Shown here in pieces: positions 27,409 to 36,308 of a stretch of 64,000 nt of DNA. Made by a program: the position numbers and the translations under genes. The notes beneath the pieces are model-generated. The model saw nothing but the letters and a program-made list of their open reading frames with translations, did no database searches and was not told the DNA's origin. The stretch's first letter is position 1, and the number at the start of each line of letters is the position of its first letter. The stretch lies in NCBI GenBank assembly GCA_918797485.1, contig CAKKNE010000004.1, positions 2,604,001 to 2,668,000 on the forward strand, read 5' to 3'. The DNA comes from Pelagomonas calceolata (lineage: Eukaryota; Sar; Pelagophyceae; Pelagomonadales; Pelagomonadaceae).

Positions 27409-28884
27409 ATGGCCGCGTTGGTCGCGCGCCCGCGCGCCTTCTCAATGACGCGGACGCCCGCGCAGCAGTACCGCCGCAGTCGCCTATTGGACGCCCTCGA
27501 CCTCGGCTGCTCCGCGTCATCACTAAGACAGCGCAAGATTACGGAAAGGAAAGACGCCGTCGCCTCGAAGTGCACGTTGGGCGAGCAGCTCCCGGAAGTG
27601 TTGTGGAGAGAAATACTCGACTACGCCTCACTGTTGGACCTAGACCGCTGCGCATCAGCATCACGCTCCCTCCAATCGTCGTCCGTCGACGCTTCATTAG
27701 TAGGGAGATCGACGGTCGACGTCGACCTCCATCTGGACGGAAGGGTGTTACCGGCCTGTGCGGCGGCGCGGTGTCCTCATCTCAAACATTTGCGAGGCGC
27801 TACCGGCGCGGTGGCTTTGCGAGCGGCGGCGGGCGCCGCGAGACCCGCCCCGCTAGCCGAGCTCGAGACGCTCTCATTATATCACCAGAGCGGCGCCGCT
27901 CCGGGCTTACTGAGACTGTGCACGTTCCAATTGGGTCTAGGTGGTTACGCACGACTCCGCTTCCTGGAGATCACGTGTCCGACCTACTCGGACCAGTTTG
28001 GAAGAGCGGCTCGTAGATCCGCGGTGGGCAACGATTCAGCATTATATGGTTTCGTCGACGCGGCGCTACGGCAAGAGGCGTCCGGTTCGACACCTTCCCC
28101 ACCATTACCCTCACTTGAAGATTTGAGATTAGTAGGTTGGACGGATCTGTGGAACTTGCGGGTCCATCCGAGGCGGGAGCCGCCTCTAGATGCGCTCGTG
28201 CGGACGCATCCCACGTTGAAGAGATTGAGCATGCCCGGGGCACCGGGCGCGCGCCATCTTGACCGAAGAGCGGGGGGCGAGGACGCGTGGCGCGATTCAC
28301 TAAGAGTGAACGCGTTGTCTGGCGAATTACTACCACCGCTCTGCGTCACGTGCGGTCTATGCGGCGCGACGCTCTACGATCGGGTGAATGCGTGTTTACT
28401 GGGACCAGGGACACAAAGACATATCGCGTTCGAGCTCTACGTCGATAATGAACCTGACCCTTCTACGACGGTCTCCGGCGCTCAGACAAGGAGAACGTGC
28501 AGTAATAGGTGCCACGCAACTAGAAATCAATTCTTATTGGCGGGGCGCGGCGGCTGCGTCTCGACGCGAGGGTTCCGCTGGGCTGTGGCTTGCGGGGACG
28601 GTTTAGCTGTGTGTACCGATGTCACGACGGGAGATATTCTGGATGCCGACGCGCTGCGCAAGGCCGCCGTCGAGGCCGTGCAGGCGCGGGGCGACTCCGA
28701 CAGTGGTGAAGAGGACGGTTTTGAAGGGGACGCGGCCCGTTTTCTCGGGCGGCTGCGGCGCCTGACGGGCACGCAGGCGCCGCGCGGGCCGCGCACGGCC
28801 GGTGCGCGCTTGTTAGATCGGATCTCGCGCCACATGCGGGACCTCGAAAGGTTGATCCCGCCGGAGGACCGCCGCAATCCCTGA
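27409..28884 (+). CDS. F-box/LRR-like protein with C-terminal zinc cluster
   Basis: A protein of 491 residues. An F-box-like helix set lies at about residues 62-95 ('LPEVLWREILDYASLLDLDR', 'CASASRSLQSS'). It is followed by irregular leucine-rich repeats ('CPHLKHLRGATGAVAL', 'LAELETLSLYHQSG', 'YARLRFLEITCPTY', 'LPSLEDLRLVGWTDLWNLRV', 'HPTLKRLSMPG'). Near residues 305-365 are paired cysteines (CVTCGLCGATLYD...RRTCSNRCH) that could bind zinc. The tail is acidic then Arg-rich. A substrate receptor of an SCF ligase is the natural guess. The gene is convergent with DCAF7, 99 bp apart. Confidence 0.6.
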   Translation: MAALVARPRAFSMTRTPAQQYRRSRLLDALDLGCSASSLRQRKITERKDAVASKCTLGEQLPEVLWREILDYASLLDLDRCASASRSLQSSSVDASLVGRSTVDVDLHLDGRVLPACAAARCPHLKHLRGATGAVALRAAAGAARPAPLAELETLSLYHQSGAAPGLLRLCTFQLGLGGYARLRFLEITCPTYSDQFGRAARRSAVGNDSALYGFVDAALRQEASGSTPSPPLPSLEDLRLVGWTDLWNLRVHPRREPPLDALVRTHPTLKRLSMPGAPGARHLDRRAGGEDAWRDSLRVNALSGELLPPLCVTCGLCGATLYDRVNACLLGPGTQRHIAFELYVDNEPDPSTTVSGAQTRRTCSNRCHATRNQFLLAGRGGCVSTRGFRWAVACGDGLAVCTDVTTGDILDADALRKAAVEAVQARGDSDSGEEDGFEGDAARFLGRLRRLTGTQAPRGPRTAGARLLDRISRHMRDLERLIPPEDRRNP

Positions 28885-28893
28885 TTTGTCGAT

Positions 28894-28945
28894 CGCCGCG
28901 ACGGCGTGCCCCCACTACCAGTCTGCCTTCCACGCCGTCGCCGCG
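28894..28945. terminator. Hairpin between convergent genes
   Basis: CGCCGCGACGGCGTG (28894-28908) and CACGCCGTCGCCGCG (28931-28945) form a 15-bp stem with one mismatch and a 22-nt loop, 10 bp after one stop and 38 bp after the other. It could mark the ends of both transcripts. The arms use the same words as introner interiors. Confidence 0.4.
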
Positions 28946-28983
28946 ACCCCCTCCCCCGGACCTAAGACTCCCACGCAAATATA

Positions 28984-30126
28984 TTATACGTGCAAGGCCT
29001 GGACCGTGTTGTTGTAGGCGATTGCGACCCACTCCTGGTGCGCCGTCGACCACTGGAGTTGATTGACTTCGGCATCCGCCGTGTAGGCCAGGATCGGATC
29101 ATCCACCGGTTTTGGGAGGGCCGTCAGGTCCCAGATCAGCGCCTGGCAATCATCCGAACAGGTGCAGAGGTGGCACGACGAGTGCGGCGCCCACGCCACG
29201 GAATTCACCGAAGCTTGATGCGCTCCCAACTCGGCGACGGGTATCGACGGCACGCGCACATCCAACACCACCGTCCGCGGATCGTCCGCCAGCACCGTAG
29301 CCAAGTAATTTGGGTCCTGCTTGTTCCAGGCCAATCTCAATAGCGGTCGCAGCGACGACGTCTCGTAGATGATCGTACTATGCTCCAAGGTTCGCAAATC
29401 AAATAATCGTACTGAACCATCAGCACCCACAGAAGCGAAGATGTCCTTGCCGCGCGCAAAGGCAATATCATAGACCTCCTTGTCGTGGGCGATGAGCTGC
29501 GTCTTCACGGCTGGTACGGATAAATCCCAGATCGTACAGGTAGTATCAATGGAAGAAGTACCAACTAACGACGGCTCAGATTCGTTCCAATCAAATGAGG
29601 TCAGAGGCGCGCAGTACTCGCTGTTCTTGTTGTTATTTAACAAAGCAACTTGGTCCACGCGCGCCGCGTCGGCGGCGGACGCCGCTTCCCGTTGATCAGG
29701 TACCGACCAGACCCTCAAATAGTCACCGGTAGTAGCCAACAGATCTCGCCTAGCCGTCTTGTCGGGCGACCAGAGAATTTTTGTGGCAGGATAAGGGTGT
29801 TCAAACCCCGCCACTTGGACGAAAGCTGAAGAATCGTTCGGGTCCTTGCCCGCCTTGCGTTGCAAAGCCTGGGCCGTCCTATCCCGACCGACACCCGTAC
29901 CAACCGCCTTTTCGTACGCGTCCCGCCGCTGGATGATAGACACGCGATTCGCGTACTCCTCGACGAAGGAGCCTAACGCTAACCGGAAGCCTCGGTCCTC
30001 CTCCTCCCGTTGACTCCAGCCCATGCCGTAAATCGTCCAGTCCGCCGAATGCGTGTAGATCTCCTTTTTGGGGGGTGGCGCGTCTCCTCGTTCATTGTTC
30101 GCGCTGCTGGAGCGCTGCTCCTCCAT
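28984..30126 (-). CDS. DCAF7: WD40 protein DCAF7/WDR68 (AN11/LWD1) orthologue
   Basis: A protein of 380 residues, close to the usual 340-350 of the family. Diagnostic stretches are 'DWTIYGMGWSQREEEDRGFR', 'LALGSFVEEYANRVSIIQ', 'FEHPYPATKILWSPD', 'LLATTGDYLRVWSV', 'LTSFDWNESEPSLVGTSSID', 'TTCTIWDL', 'LIAHDKEVYDIAFARG', 'FASVGADGSVRLFDLR' and 'WSTAHQEWVAIAYNN'. It is a seven-bladed propeller scaffold for DYRK/HIPK kinases and CUL4-DDB1 in animals, and for pigment and clock regulators in plants. The first 20 residues are a variable extension. Confident orthologue. Confidence 0.93.
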   Translation of the reverse strand: MEEQRSSSANNERGDAPPPKKEIYTHSADWTIYGMGWSQREEEDRGFRLALGSFVEEYANRVSIIQRRDAYEKAVGTGVGRDRTAQALQRKAGKDPNDSSAFVQVAGFEHPYPATKILWSPDKTARRDLLATTGDYLRVWSVPDQREAASAADAARVDQVALLNNNKNSEYCAPLTSFDWNESEPSLVGTSSIDTTCTIWDLSVPAVKTQLIAHDKEVYDIAFARGKDIFASVGADGSVRLFDLRTLEHSTIIYETSSLRPLLRLAWNKQDPNYLATVLADDPRTVVLDVRVPSIPVAELGAHQASVNSVAWAPHSSCHLCTCSDDCQALIWDLTALPKPVDDPILAYTADAEVNQLQWSTAHQEWVAIAYNNTVQALHV

Positions 30127-30347
30127 CTTTGTTGGTGTCGGGCGTCCGCGCGCGGCGGCGGCGGGAAGAACAGCCTGGACTGCTCTTTGGCCGATTGCTT
30201 ATCACCTAGCGCTCGGCCGTCCGTGAAATTTTGCCGTACGGCAGCGTCTGTACGAGCGGTCTTCTGACAGGTGTAACGCAGAGTTTGGTTATGCGACCGC
30301 GTTTTTTGGGGCCAAATTCAGTCAAAACACTGTTTTGCTCAAATCAC

Positions 30348-30367
30348 CTAGTGCCTATTGCGCTAGC
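30348..30367 (+). promoter_or_regulatory. Degenerate CTAG motif upstream of Hsp70
   Basis: CTAGTGCCTATTGCGCTAGC, shorter than the consensus, in the 519-bp divergent gap and pointing toward the mitochondrial Hsp70 ATG 278 bp away. No clear heat-shock element was picked out by eye. Confidence 0.4.
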
Positions 30368-30645
30368 TGCAGCGCTCGCTTTCTTGCCTTCGAACAAATC
30401 CTCGAACGGCTCTCTCCGTAGGCGGAAGAGCGCTGGTTCGGTTTGACGCCCGCTCAGCCACTTGGTCACCAGCCAACAAGGAGAGCTCCATCGCCACAGT
30501 CTTGAGTCCGTGTGCGTGACCGCATTGCTTGCAGAACGCACGCGGTGCATCGTTTACTCGTCGCAGCAATCGCCAGCGATTGCACAAGAACGGCGCCGCA
30601 CGCCGTCGTTCAATAACAACTCGACACGTAACCAGCAGCAGCACC

Positions 30646-32628
30646 ATGCTCCTGCGCCGCGCCACCCAGCGGTTAACGCAGCATGCACGCCAGACGGCGC
30701 GCAGAACTCTCGCGACCGAGCAGGGCGACGTCGTCGGCATTGATTTAGGAACCACGAACTCCTGCGTCGCGATCATGGAGGGCCGCGCCGCGCGCGTCAT
30801 CGAGAACGCGGAAGGCGCGCGGACCACGCCGTCCGTCGTAGCGTTTACAGATGACGGTTCTAGATTAGTCGGCCTCCAAGCGAAAAGACAAGCCGTCACG
30901 AACCCAGACAACACTTTGTATGCCACAAAACGCTTGATAGGCCGCAAAATGGGCGAGCCGGAGATCGACGTCATCAAGCCCTTGGTACCGTACAAGATCG
31001 TGAAAGCTGATGCCTCTGATGATGCCTGGGTCGAGGTGAGGGATGGTACTAAATATTCCCCTTCCCAGGTCGGGAGCATGGTCCTCGGCAAGATGAAAGA
31101 AACAGCGGAAGGTTTTCTCGGGAGAGATGTCGGGAAGGCCATCGTGACCGTGCCGGCTTATTTCAATGATTCGCAACGACAGGCCACCAAAGATGCTGGA
31201 AGAATTGCGGGCTTGGACGTTCTTAGAATCATCAACGAGCCCACGGCCGCTGCCCTAGCGTACGGTCTGGACAAGGCCGACGACGGCAAATTGGTGGCGG
31301 TGTTCGACTTGGGAGGCGGCACGTTCGACGTTTCTATACTGGAGATCTCTGGTGGTGTGTTCGAGGTCAAGTCGACCAATGGTGATACCATGCTCGGCGG
31401 CGAGGATTTCGACGAGGAGCTCCTCAAGCACCTCCTAGCCGAATTCAAGAAGGATAGTGGATTAGATCTCTCGTCCGATCCATTAGCGATGCAACGGTTA
31501 AGAGAAGCCGCCGAGAAAGCGAAACGCGAGCTCGACGGCCTCAACACCACTGATGTTTCGTTACCCTTCATCACGGCCGACGCGACGGGCCCCAAACATT
31601 TAAATGTCAAGCTGGGCAAGGCCCAGTTCGAAGGTATAGTAGCAGATCTCGTAGGACGCACGCTCGACCCCTGCAAGAAGTGCGTGCAGGATGCCGGCGT
31701 CGACAAAGGTAGTATAGATGAGGTCATTCTCGTGGGTGGGATGACGCGCATGCCGAAGGTCCAAGAGACGGTGGAAGGTTTTTTTGGGAAGAAGCCTCAT
31801 AAAGGAGTAAACCCGGACGAGGTCGTGGCGATGGGTGCGGCTATTCAAGGCGGCGTTTTGAGGGGCGACGTGAAAGATGTCCTGTTGCTGGATGTGACTC
31901 CCTTATCATTGGGTATCGAGACGCTGGGTGGCATGTTCACTAGGCTGATCAACCGCAATACCACTATCCCGACGAAGAAGGCCCAGACCTTCTCCACAGC
32001 GGCCGACAACCAGCCCCAGGTCCAGATCAAGGTGCTGCAGGGCGAGCGGGAGATGGCCGCGGAGAACAAACCTCTGGGCCAGTTCGACCTAGTGGGGATA
32101 CCCCCTGCCCCGCGGGGCACGCCGCAGATCGAAGTCTCGTTCGACATCGACGCCGACGGCATCCTAAACGTGTCCGCGAAGGACAAGGGCACGGGCAAGG
32201 AGCAGTCCGTCGTCATTCGGTCGTCCGGTGGACTGTCTGAGGACGAGATCAACAAAATGGTGCAAGATGCGGAAGAGAACGCCGCCGCCGATGCCGAAAG
32301 GAAGAAATTGGCCGAGGCGAAGAACGAGGCCGACGCCCTCGTGTATACCTCCAAAAAGTCGTTGGATGAGCACGGCGACAAGCTGGATGGAGAGACGAAG
32401 AGCGAGGTCGAGGCGAAGATCTCGGCGCTCGAAGGGCTGGGCGACGACGCGTCGGCGGACGATTTGAGAGCCAAGATCGACGAGTTGCAAGCGGTGGCGC
32501 AGAAGATCGGCGAGCAGGTCTACCAGGCCAGTCAGGAGTCGTCTGGTGGCGAGGAGGCCAAGGACGCGGAGTTCTCCGAGAAGGAGGAGGAGAAGCCTGA
32601 GGAGAAGGATGAGAAGAAGAAGGACTAG
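30646..32628 (+). CDS. Mitochondrial Hsp70 (mortalin/SSC1 type)
   Basis: A protein of 660 residues. Start chosen at [20 protein letters not shown], an Arg-rich presequence typical of mitochondrial import. The nucleotide-binding domain has '[18 protein letters not shown]', '[20 protein letters not shown]', '[16 protein letters not shown]', '[15 protein letters not shown]' and '[13 protein letters not shown]'. '[20 protein letters not shown]' opens the substrate-binding domain, and '[20 protein letters not shown]' follows. The DnaK-like signature and lack of KDEL or EEVD place it in the mitochondrion; the tail is EEKDEKKKD. It drives matrix import and folding with Tim44 and GrpE. Confidence 0.95.
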   Translation: MLLRRATQRLTQHARQTARRTLATEQGDVVGIDLGTTNSCVAIMEGRAARVIENAEGARTTPSVVAFTDDGSRLVGLQAKRQAVTNPDNTLYATKRLIGRKMGEPEIDVIKPLVPYKIVKADASDDAWVEVRDGTKYSPSQVGSMVLGKMKETAEGFLGRDVGKAIVTVPAYFNDSQRQATKDAGRIAGLDVLRIINEPTAAALAYGLDKADDGKLVAVFDLGGGTFDVSILEISGGVFEVKSTNGDTMLGGEDFDEELLKHLLAEFKKDSGLDLSSDPLAMQRLREAAEKAKRELDGLNTTDVSLPFITADATGPKHLNVKLGKAQFEGIVADLVGRTLDPCKKCVQDAGVDKGSIDEVILVGGMTRMPKVQETVEGFFGKKPHKGVNPDEVVAMGAAIQGGVLRGDVKDVLLLDVTPLSLGIETLGGMFTRLINRNTTIPTKKAQTFSTAADNQPQVQIKVLQGEREMAAENKPLGQFDLVGIPPAPRGTPQIEVSFDIDADGILNVSAKDKGTGKEQSVVIRSSGGLSEDEINKMVQDAEENAAADAERKKLAEAKNEADALVYTSKKSLDEHGDKLDGETKSEVEAKISALEGLGDDASADDLRAKIDELQAVAQKIGEQVYQASQESSGGEEAKDAEFSEKEEEKPEEKDEKKKD

Positions 32629-32678
32629 GTCCTGCTGGTTAACAACTGTTCACTTAACTTCGCGACGGCGTCGAGCCT

Positions 32679-32701
32679 CTAGTGTCTTACATGCCGCTAG
32701 C
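32679..32701 (+). promoter_or_regulatory. CTAG-palindrome motif, forward
   Basis: CTAGTGTCTTACATG followed by CCGCTAGC, 276 bp before the Tim9 ATG and pointing to it. The 349-bp gap also holds a run of short direct repeats ACGCGACGCAAG/ACGCCAACG at 32875-32950. Confidence 0.65.
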
Positions 32702-32977
32702 TATTGCCGGCGCCGCGACTCGCAAAACGACTGCTTTTGCTGAGGGTTACGCCGTGCCAAAAAGATTTCCAGCATCCCTCATAGCAGTCCAGTCGCCGCC
32801 GTGCAGCGATAAGGGCGGCCAACTAACGCCTTGAGCCCTTTGCACAGCACCAGGCCTCGCTGTCAAGGCTCCAACGCGACGCAAGCGACGCAACGCGACG
32901 CCAGCAAGCAACACTACGCCAACGCGACGCCAACGACGCGACGCAAGGACGCGCCACCGACGTAAAACCGAAGCGCG

Positions 32978-33265
32978 ATGAACGCCGTCAACCAGATCCC
33001 CGAGCACCAGAGGCCGGCCTTCATGGCTAGCCTCGAGGCCATGCAGACCAAGGATTCATTAAGGATGTACAACGACCTGGTGGAAAGGTGCTACCTGCAG
33101 TGCGTGACGTCGTTCCGGTCGCAATCATTAAATGAGACGGAGAAGACCTGCGTCGCGAGCTGCGCCGAGAAGTACATCAAGCTGACGCAGCGCGTCGGCT
33201 TTCGCTTCGCGGAGCACCAGGCCCAACAGGGCCAGAACGCGCAGCTCACTAACGATGATACTTAA
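32978..33265 (+). CDS. TIM9: Mitochondrial small Tim chaperone Tim9
   Basis: A protein of 95 residues. The twin CX3C pattern is present: 'VERCYLQCVTSF' and 'EKTCVASCAEKYIKL', with the helix 'LRMYNDLVERC' between 'MQTKDS' and the first pair. Tim9-type residues (SLNETEKTC) distinguish it from Tim10. It escorts carrier and outer-membrane precursors through the intermembrane space with Tim10 to the TIM22 and SAM complexes. Slightly longer than yeast Tim9 because of a polar tail (HQAQQGQNAQLTNDDT). Its stop overlaps the stop of the convergent next gene. Confidence 0.9.
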   Translation: MNAVNQIPEHQRPAFMASLEAMQTKDSLRMYNDLVERCYLQCVTSFRSQSLNETEKTCVASCAEKYIKLTQRVGFRFAEHQAQQGQNAQLTNDDT

Positions 33266-34389
33266 AAGTCCGGGGGATCCGCGTAGTTCACGGCCGCTCC
33301 CCTTGAACGCGCGCGCGCCGGCGGCGGCCGCGGCGGCAGCGTCTTCAGGACGTCCTCCCTGGACTCGTCGTTTTCGGAGTCCTCGTCCATGGGGTCGTCG
33401 CCTTGCCTCGACCCGTCATCATCGTCCTCAACAACCTCCTTCGCAGGGGCCTCAGGCGCCGCTGCCGTCGGCGGCGGCGAGAAGCGCTTCTGGAGGGTCG
33501 GATCCACGAGCGTCACCCAGCCGTGACTTATGTCGTAGGGTATGTCCGCCCTCCTCGCGCCGAGCGCGAGCATGTCTCTGATATTTTCAGCGCCTTTATA
33601 TTGATCATACAACAGCGCACTCTTCGTCCCCGCTTTTTTGGGGTTCCGCTGTTGTATTTGTATGGCATAATTGCCATCTATGAGTTCTTGCACATCAGCA
33701 GCGTCCAATTTGGGCCGCGGCGCCGCGAAGGTCCACTTGTAGCCGCCCGCGCTTTCGACAGCACCCTTGCAGCACTGTAGAACCTCCTGCGGGTCTGTCA
33801 ATGACGGCACGTTGTCCACAGCGCGCCTCGCCGAGACGAACTGCGCTATTAACGCACCACTCTCCAAATCAAATTGCAAGACACTACGATGCGTGTTCGC
33901 CTTGCTTTGAACATCAGCAACATACCGCGACTTGATGGGCCCCTGGTGCTTGCGATGCCAGTCCGACAGGGGCGGCCGGTCCCAGACTCGTATATTTTTG
34001 ATGAGTACGTCCTCCTTCGCTCCATCGAGGAAGACGACCCTACAGGTTCCATCTTCGCCGCCTTCCACAACCGTGCCGCCGAACCACTGTCCTAAATTTG
34101 CGGAGCACCTTGCCAAGACATGGGTGTCGGGCGCGTACGCGTTCTTGGAAGAGCCCGTCGTTTGGTAGCCCGTGGTCCGCTCCACAATCTTCTCCAGGGG
34201 CGTCGGCGCGGGCGGGCGGTCGTTCCTTTTCTTTTCGCGGACCGCGGCGCGCCGCGTCGTCGGGCCTGCTCTTGTAAAAGCCGCCTCCGCTTCGTCAGCC
34301 GCCTCCTCGATTGTTGCGCGCCGTTCCCTCTCCGGCTCTTCTTCCATTTCCTCGTCGAGTTCGCATTCTTGGAGATCGAGCAAGCCCAT
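33262..34389 (-). CDS. Tudor-like domain protein, unknown
   Basis: A protein of 375 residues. An acidic N-terminus (LQECELDEEMEEEPERERR) is followed at about residues 88-135 by a small beta-barrel candidate, 'HVLARCSANLGQWFGGTVVE', 'GTCRVVFLDGAKEDVLIKNI', like a Tudor or Agenet module. A second conserved-looking block is 'AADVQELIDGNYAIQIQQRN' and 'AENIRDMLALGARRADIPYD'. The C-terminus is acidic then Arg/Pro-rich. Probably nuclear, possibly reading methylated histone, but I recognise no orthologue. Its stop codon overlaps that of Tim9 by the palindrome TTAA. Confidence 0.55.
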   Translation of the reverse strand: MGLLDLQECELDEEMEEEPERERRATIEEAADEAEAAFTRAGPTTRRAAVREKKRNDRPPAPTPLEKIVERTTGYQTTGSSKNAYAPDTHVLARCSANLGQWFGGTVVEGGEDGTCRVVFLDGAKEDVLIKNIRVWDRPPLSDWHRKHQGPIKSRYVADVQSKANTHRSVLQFDLESGALIAQFVSARRAVDNVPSLTDPQEVLQCCKGAVESAGGYKWTFAAPRPKLDAADVQELIDGNYAIQIQQRNPKKAGTKSALLYDQYKGAENIRDMLALGARRADIPYDISHGWVTLVDPTLQKRFSPPPTAAAPEAPAKEVVEDDDDGSRQGDDPMDEDSENDESREDVLKTLPPRPPPARARSRGAAVNYADPPDF

Positions 34390-34561
34390 CGTCTTGTCGG
34401 GCGCCTAGCCAGCCGAAGCGGGCTTGACCAAGTGATGCAAGTGAATGACCGCAAGCGGTGTGTGCAACCCAGCAAGCTGCGAGGTGGCGGGTCCAAATGA
34501 GCTGTTGCGCCCCCAAAAGGGCCGGCGCGGCGTCAAAAGTCGGCGCGCGCGATTCGGCGCA

Positions 34562-34585
34562 GCTAGCGTCGTGTAAGACACTAGC
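34562..34585 (-). promoter_or_regulatory. CTAG-palindrome motif, minus orientation
   Basis: GCTAGCGTCGTGTAAGACAC followed by TAGC, pointing at the Tudor-like gene 172 bp away, within the 402-bp divergent gap. No separate copy was seen for the ADAT2 side. Confidence 0.6.
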
Positions 34586-34791
34586 ACCTCTCTGAGTTTT
34601 GCTGCCGTGCGCTGCTAGAGCTCACAGAGGTCCTCGAGTGCAGCATAGGTCTTCGTTCTACTCGTGCGAGCACACCACAGCAACTGCGGCAGCGACAGCC
34701 GCTCTGGACAGCAGGGCACAGCGTGGCTGCCAGCAGCAGCAACACACTGCAGCGCGGAGCAAGACGTAAACCGAAGCGCTGCCGCACACAG

Positions 34792-35340
34792 ATGGAAACC
34801 GCCGACGCCGACGATGCGGGCCAGCACGACGACGCGTCCCAGCACGATAGGTGGATGCAAAGGGCGCTGGACCTCGCCGACGCCGCCGTGCGGCAGGGCG
34901 AGGTGCCGGTCGGCGCCGTCTTTGTCGTCGACGGCGTCGAGGTCGCGCGCGGCGCGAACGAGACGAACGCGGCCATGGACGCGACGCGCCACGCCGAGCT
35001 CGTCGCCGTGGACGCGGCGCTCGCGGAGCGGTGCGCCGTCGACTGGCGCGCGGCCACCCTCTACGTGACGTGCGAGCCCTGCATCATGTGCGCGTCGGCG
35101 CTCGCGCAGCTCGGGCTGCGGCGGTGCTTCTTCGGGTGTTCCAACGAGAAATTCGGCGGATGCGGATCGATCCTGTCCCTGCACGACCGCGCCTTCCCCT
35201 GCGTCGGGGGCCTGCGGAAGGCGGAGGCCGTCGACCTGTTCCGGCGCTTCTACGACCGCGACAACACGAAGGTCCCGAGCGACCGGCGCGGCGACACGCG
35301 GAAGAAGCGAAAGAAAGTTGGTGCGGGGGATGCTTCGTAG
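34792..35340 (+). CDS. ADAT2: tRNA-specific adenosine deaminase ADAT2/TadA-like
   Basis: A protein of 182 residues; start at ATGGAAACC. The cytidine/adenosine deaminase core is intact: 'GEVPVGAVFVVDGVEVARGA', 'ATRHAELVAVDAAL' with the HAE catalytic motif, and 'TLYVTCEPCIMCASALAQLG' with the zinc PCxxC. 'GCSNEKFGGCGSILSL' matches ADAT2 and TadA. The C-terminus (FRRFYDRDNTKVPSD, then KKRKK) could carry a nuclear signal. It converts A34 of tRNA anticodons to inosine, usually as a dimer with ADAT3. Confidence 0.9.
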   Translation: METADADDAGQHDDASQHDRWMQRALDLADAAVRQGEVPVGAVFVVDGVEVARGANETNAAMDATRHAELVAVDAALAERCAVDWRAATLYVTCEPCIMCASALAQLGLRRCFFGCSNEKFGGCGSILSLHDRAFPCVGGLRKAEAVDLFRRFYDRDNTKVPSDRRGDTRKKRKKVGAGDAS

Positions 35341-35741
35341 TAATGTAGTTGTGTGCACCCACCCCCTCCAAAGCTTGCAAGGCAAGTGTGTTGGGGCATC
35401 GCGGGTTTTTTTCGTGGCATCGACCGCGCATCGATTTAGGCGCGCCACGCACCCGCCCAGCGCCGCGAGCCGTCGTTTTCTTGTGTCAAAGTCATCCCTG
35501 GGCCCCGTTGCCACCGCGACCGCTGGCGTCCCGGGCTTTTGAGGGTTGTGAACCAGCGAAGATCTGGCATCAGCCACCCATCGTCCAGGTCGCGCGAGGC
35601 GCCCGCACGAGGCCCGATCGCCAACGGCGGACGCGCCGAGCCGCGGCGCCAACGAGCGTTGACTGCTCAGGCGACTCGTTTACGCGACGACGCCTCGTCC
35701 TTGAATCCCGGCCCGACAAAAAATACTCGCAGGTCAAGACC
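35341..35741. other. Gap between ADAT2 and secreted protein genes
   Basis: 401 bp. Nothing recognised; no CTAG motif. A T-run (GGTTTTTTTCG) near 35405 and GC-rich sequence only. Confidence 0.3.
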
Positions 35742-36179
35742 ATGCGGTCCCTCCTCCTCGCGCTGGCCCTCCTCCCGGGCGCGGCGGCGATGGGGAGGTA
35801 CGGCGAAGGCTGCACGGAGACCCCCAACGGCCACCTGATCAAGGTGTTCGAGCTCAACGATGTTTGTGGGGGAGTCGTCCCTACCCTAGCTCTCGAAGAA
35901 GAGTGCACCGACGACACCACATACCTCCTCAGGTGCTACGACGAGTGCTTCGACAAGGAACCACCGAGGGGAGGCCAGTTCACGTGGGCCGATATCGGAT
36001 ATGATTCGCTGGGGCCGCCCGTGTGTGGCCGCGGCGAGACCGTCCCGTGTTACTGCTCGAAGTCGTGCCCGCAATTGTTCGGAGGTGACCAAGGGTCCAT
36101 CGCGGGCCCCTGCGGCGCGGATGAGCCCCTGACCGCCGACACGGGCGGCAGCGACATTCGCGCGGAGCCTGTTCCCTGA
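35742..36179 (+). CDS. Small secreted cysteine-rich protein
   Basis: A protein of 145 residues starting with a signal peptide (MRSLLLALALLPGAAAM, likely cut after the Ala run). The mature part has ten cysteines: 'EGCTETP', 'NDVCGGVV', 'EECTDDT', 'LRCYDECFDKEPP', 'PVCGRGETVPCYCSKSCPQ' and 'GPCGADEP'. The even number suggests disulfides. No family recognised. The frame is open upstream of this Met but lacks other support. Possibly a cell-surface or extracellular protein. Confidence 0.55.
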   Translation: MRSLLLALALLPGAAAMGRYGEGCTETPNGHLIKVFELNDVCGGVVPTLALEEECTDDTTYLLRCYDECFDKEPPRGGQFTWADIGYDSLGPPVCGRGETVPCYCSKSCPQLFGGDQGSIAGPCGADEPLTADTGGSDIRAEPVP

Positions 36180-36308
36180 GGTCGGCGCTCCCGCGTCCGC
36201 TCCAGACCGAGCAGACCGAGCGTCCTCCCCCTACCACTATTTATTAGGACCGTCCTTTCCCCTGAACAGGCTCCGCGCGCGTAAGAGCACCTGAATATAA
36301 AACACAAC

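Noticed and set aside
32875-32950. CRISPR-like or minisatellite array in the Tim9 upstream region
   Set aside because: The ACGCGACG-type repeats are short, irregular and without spacers; simple GC-rich slippage explains them.
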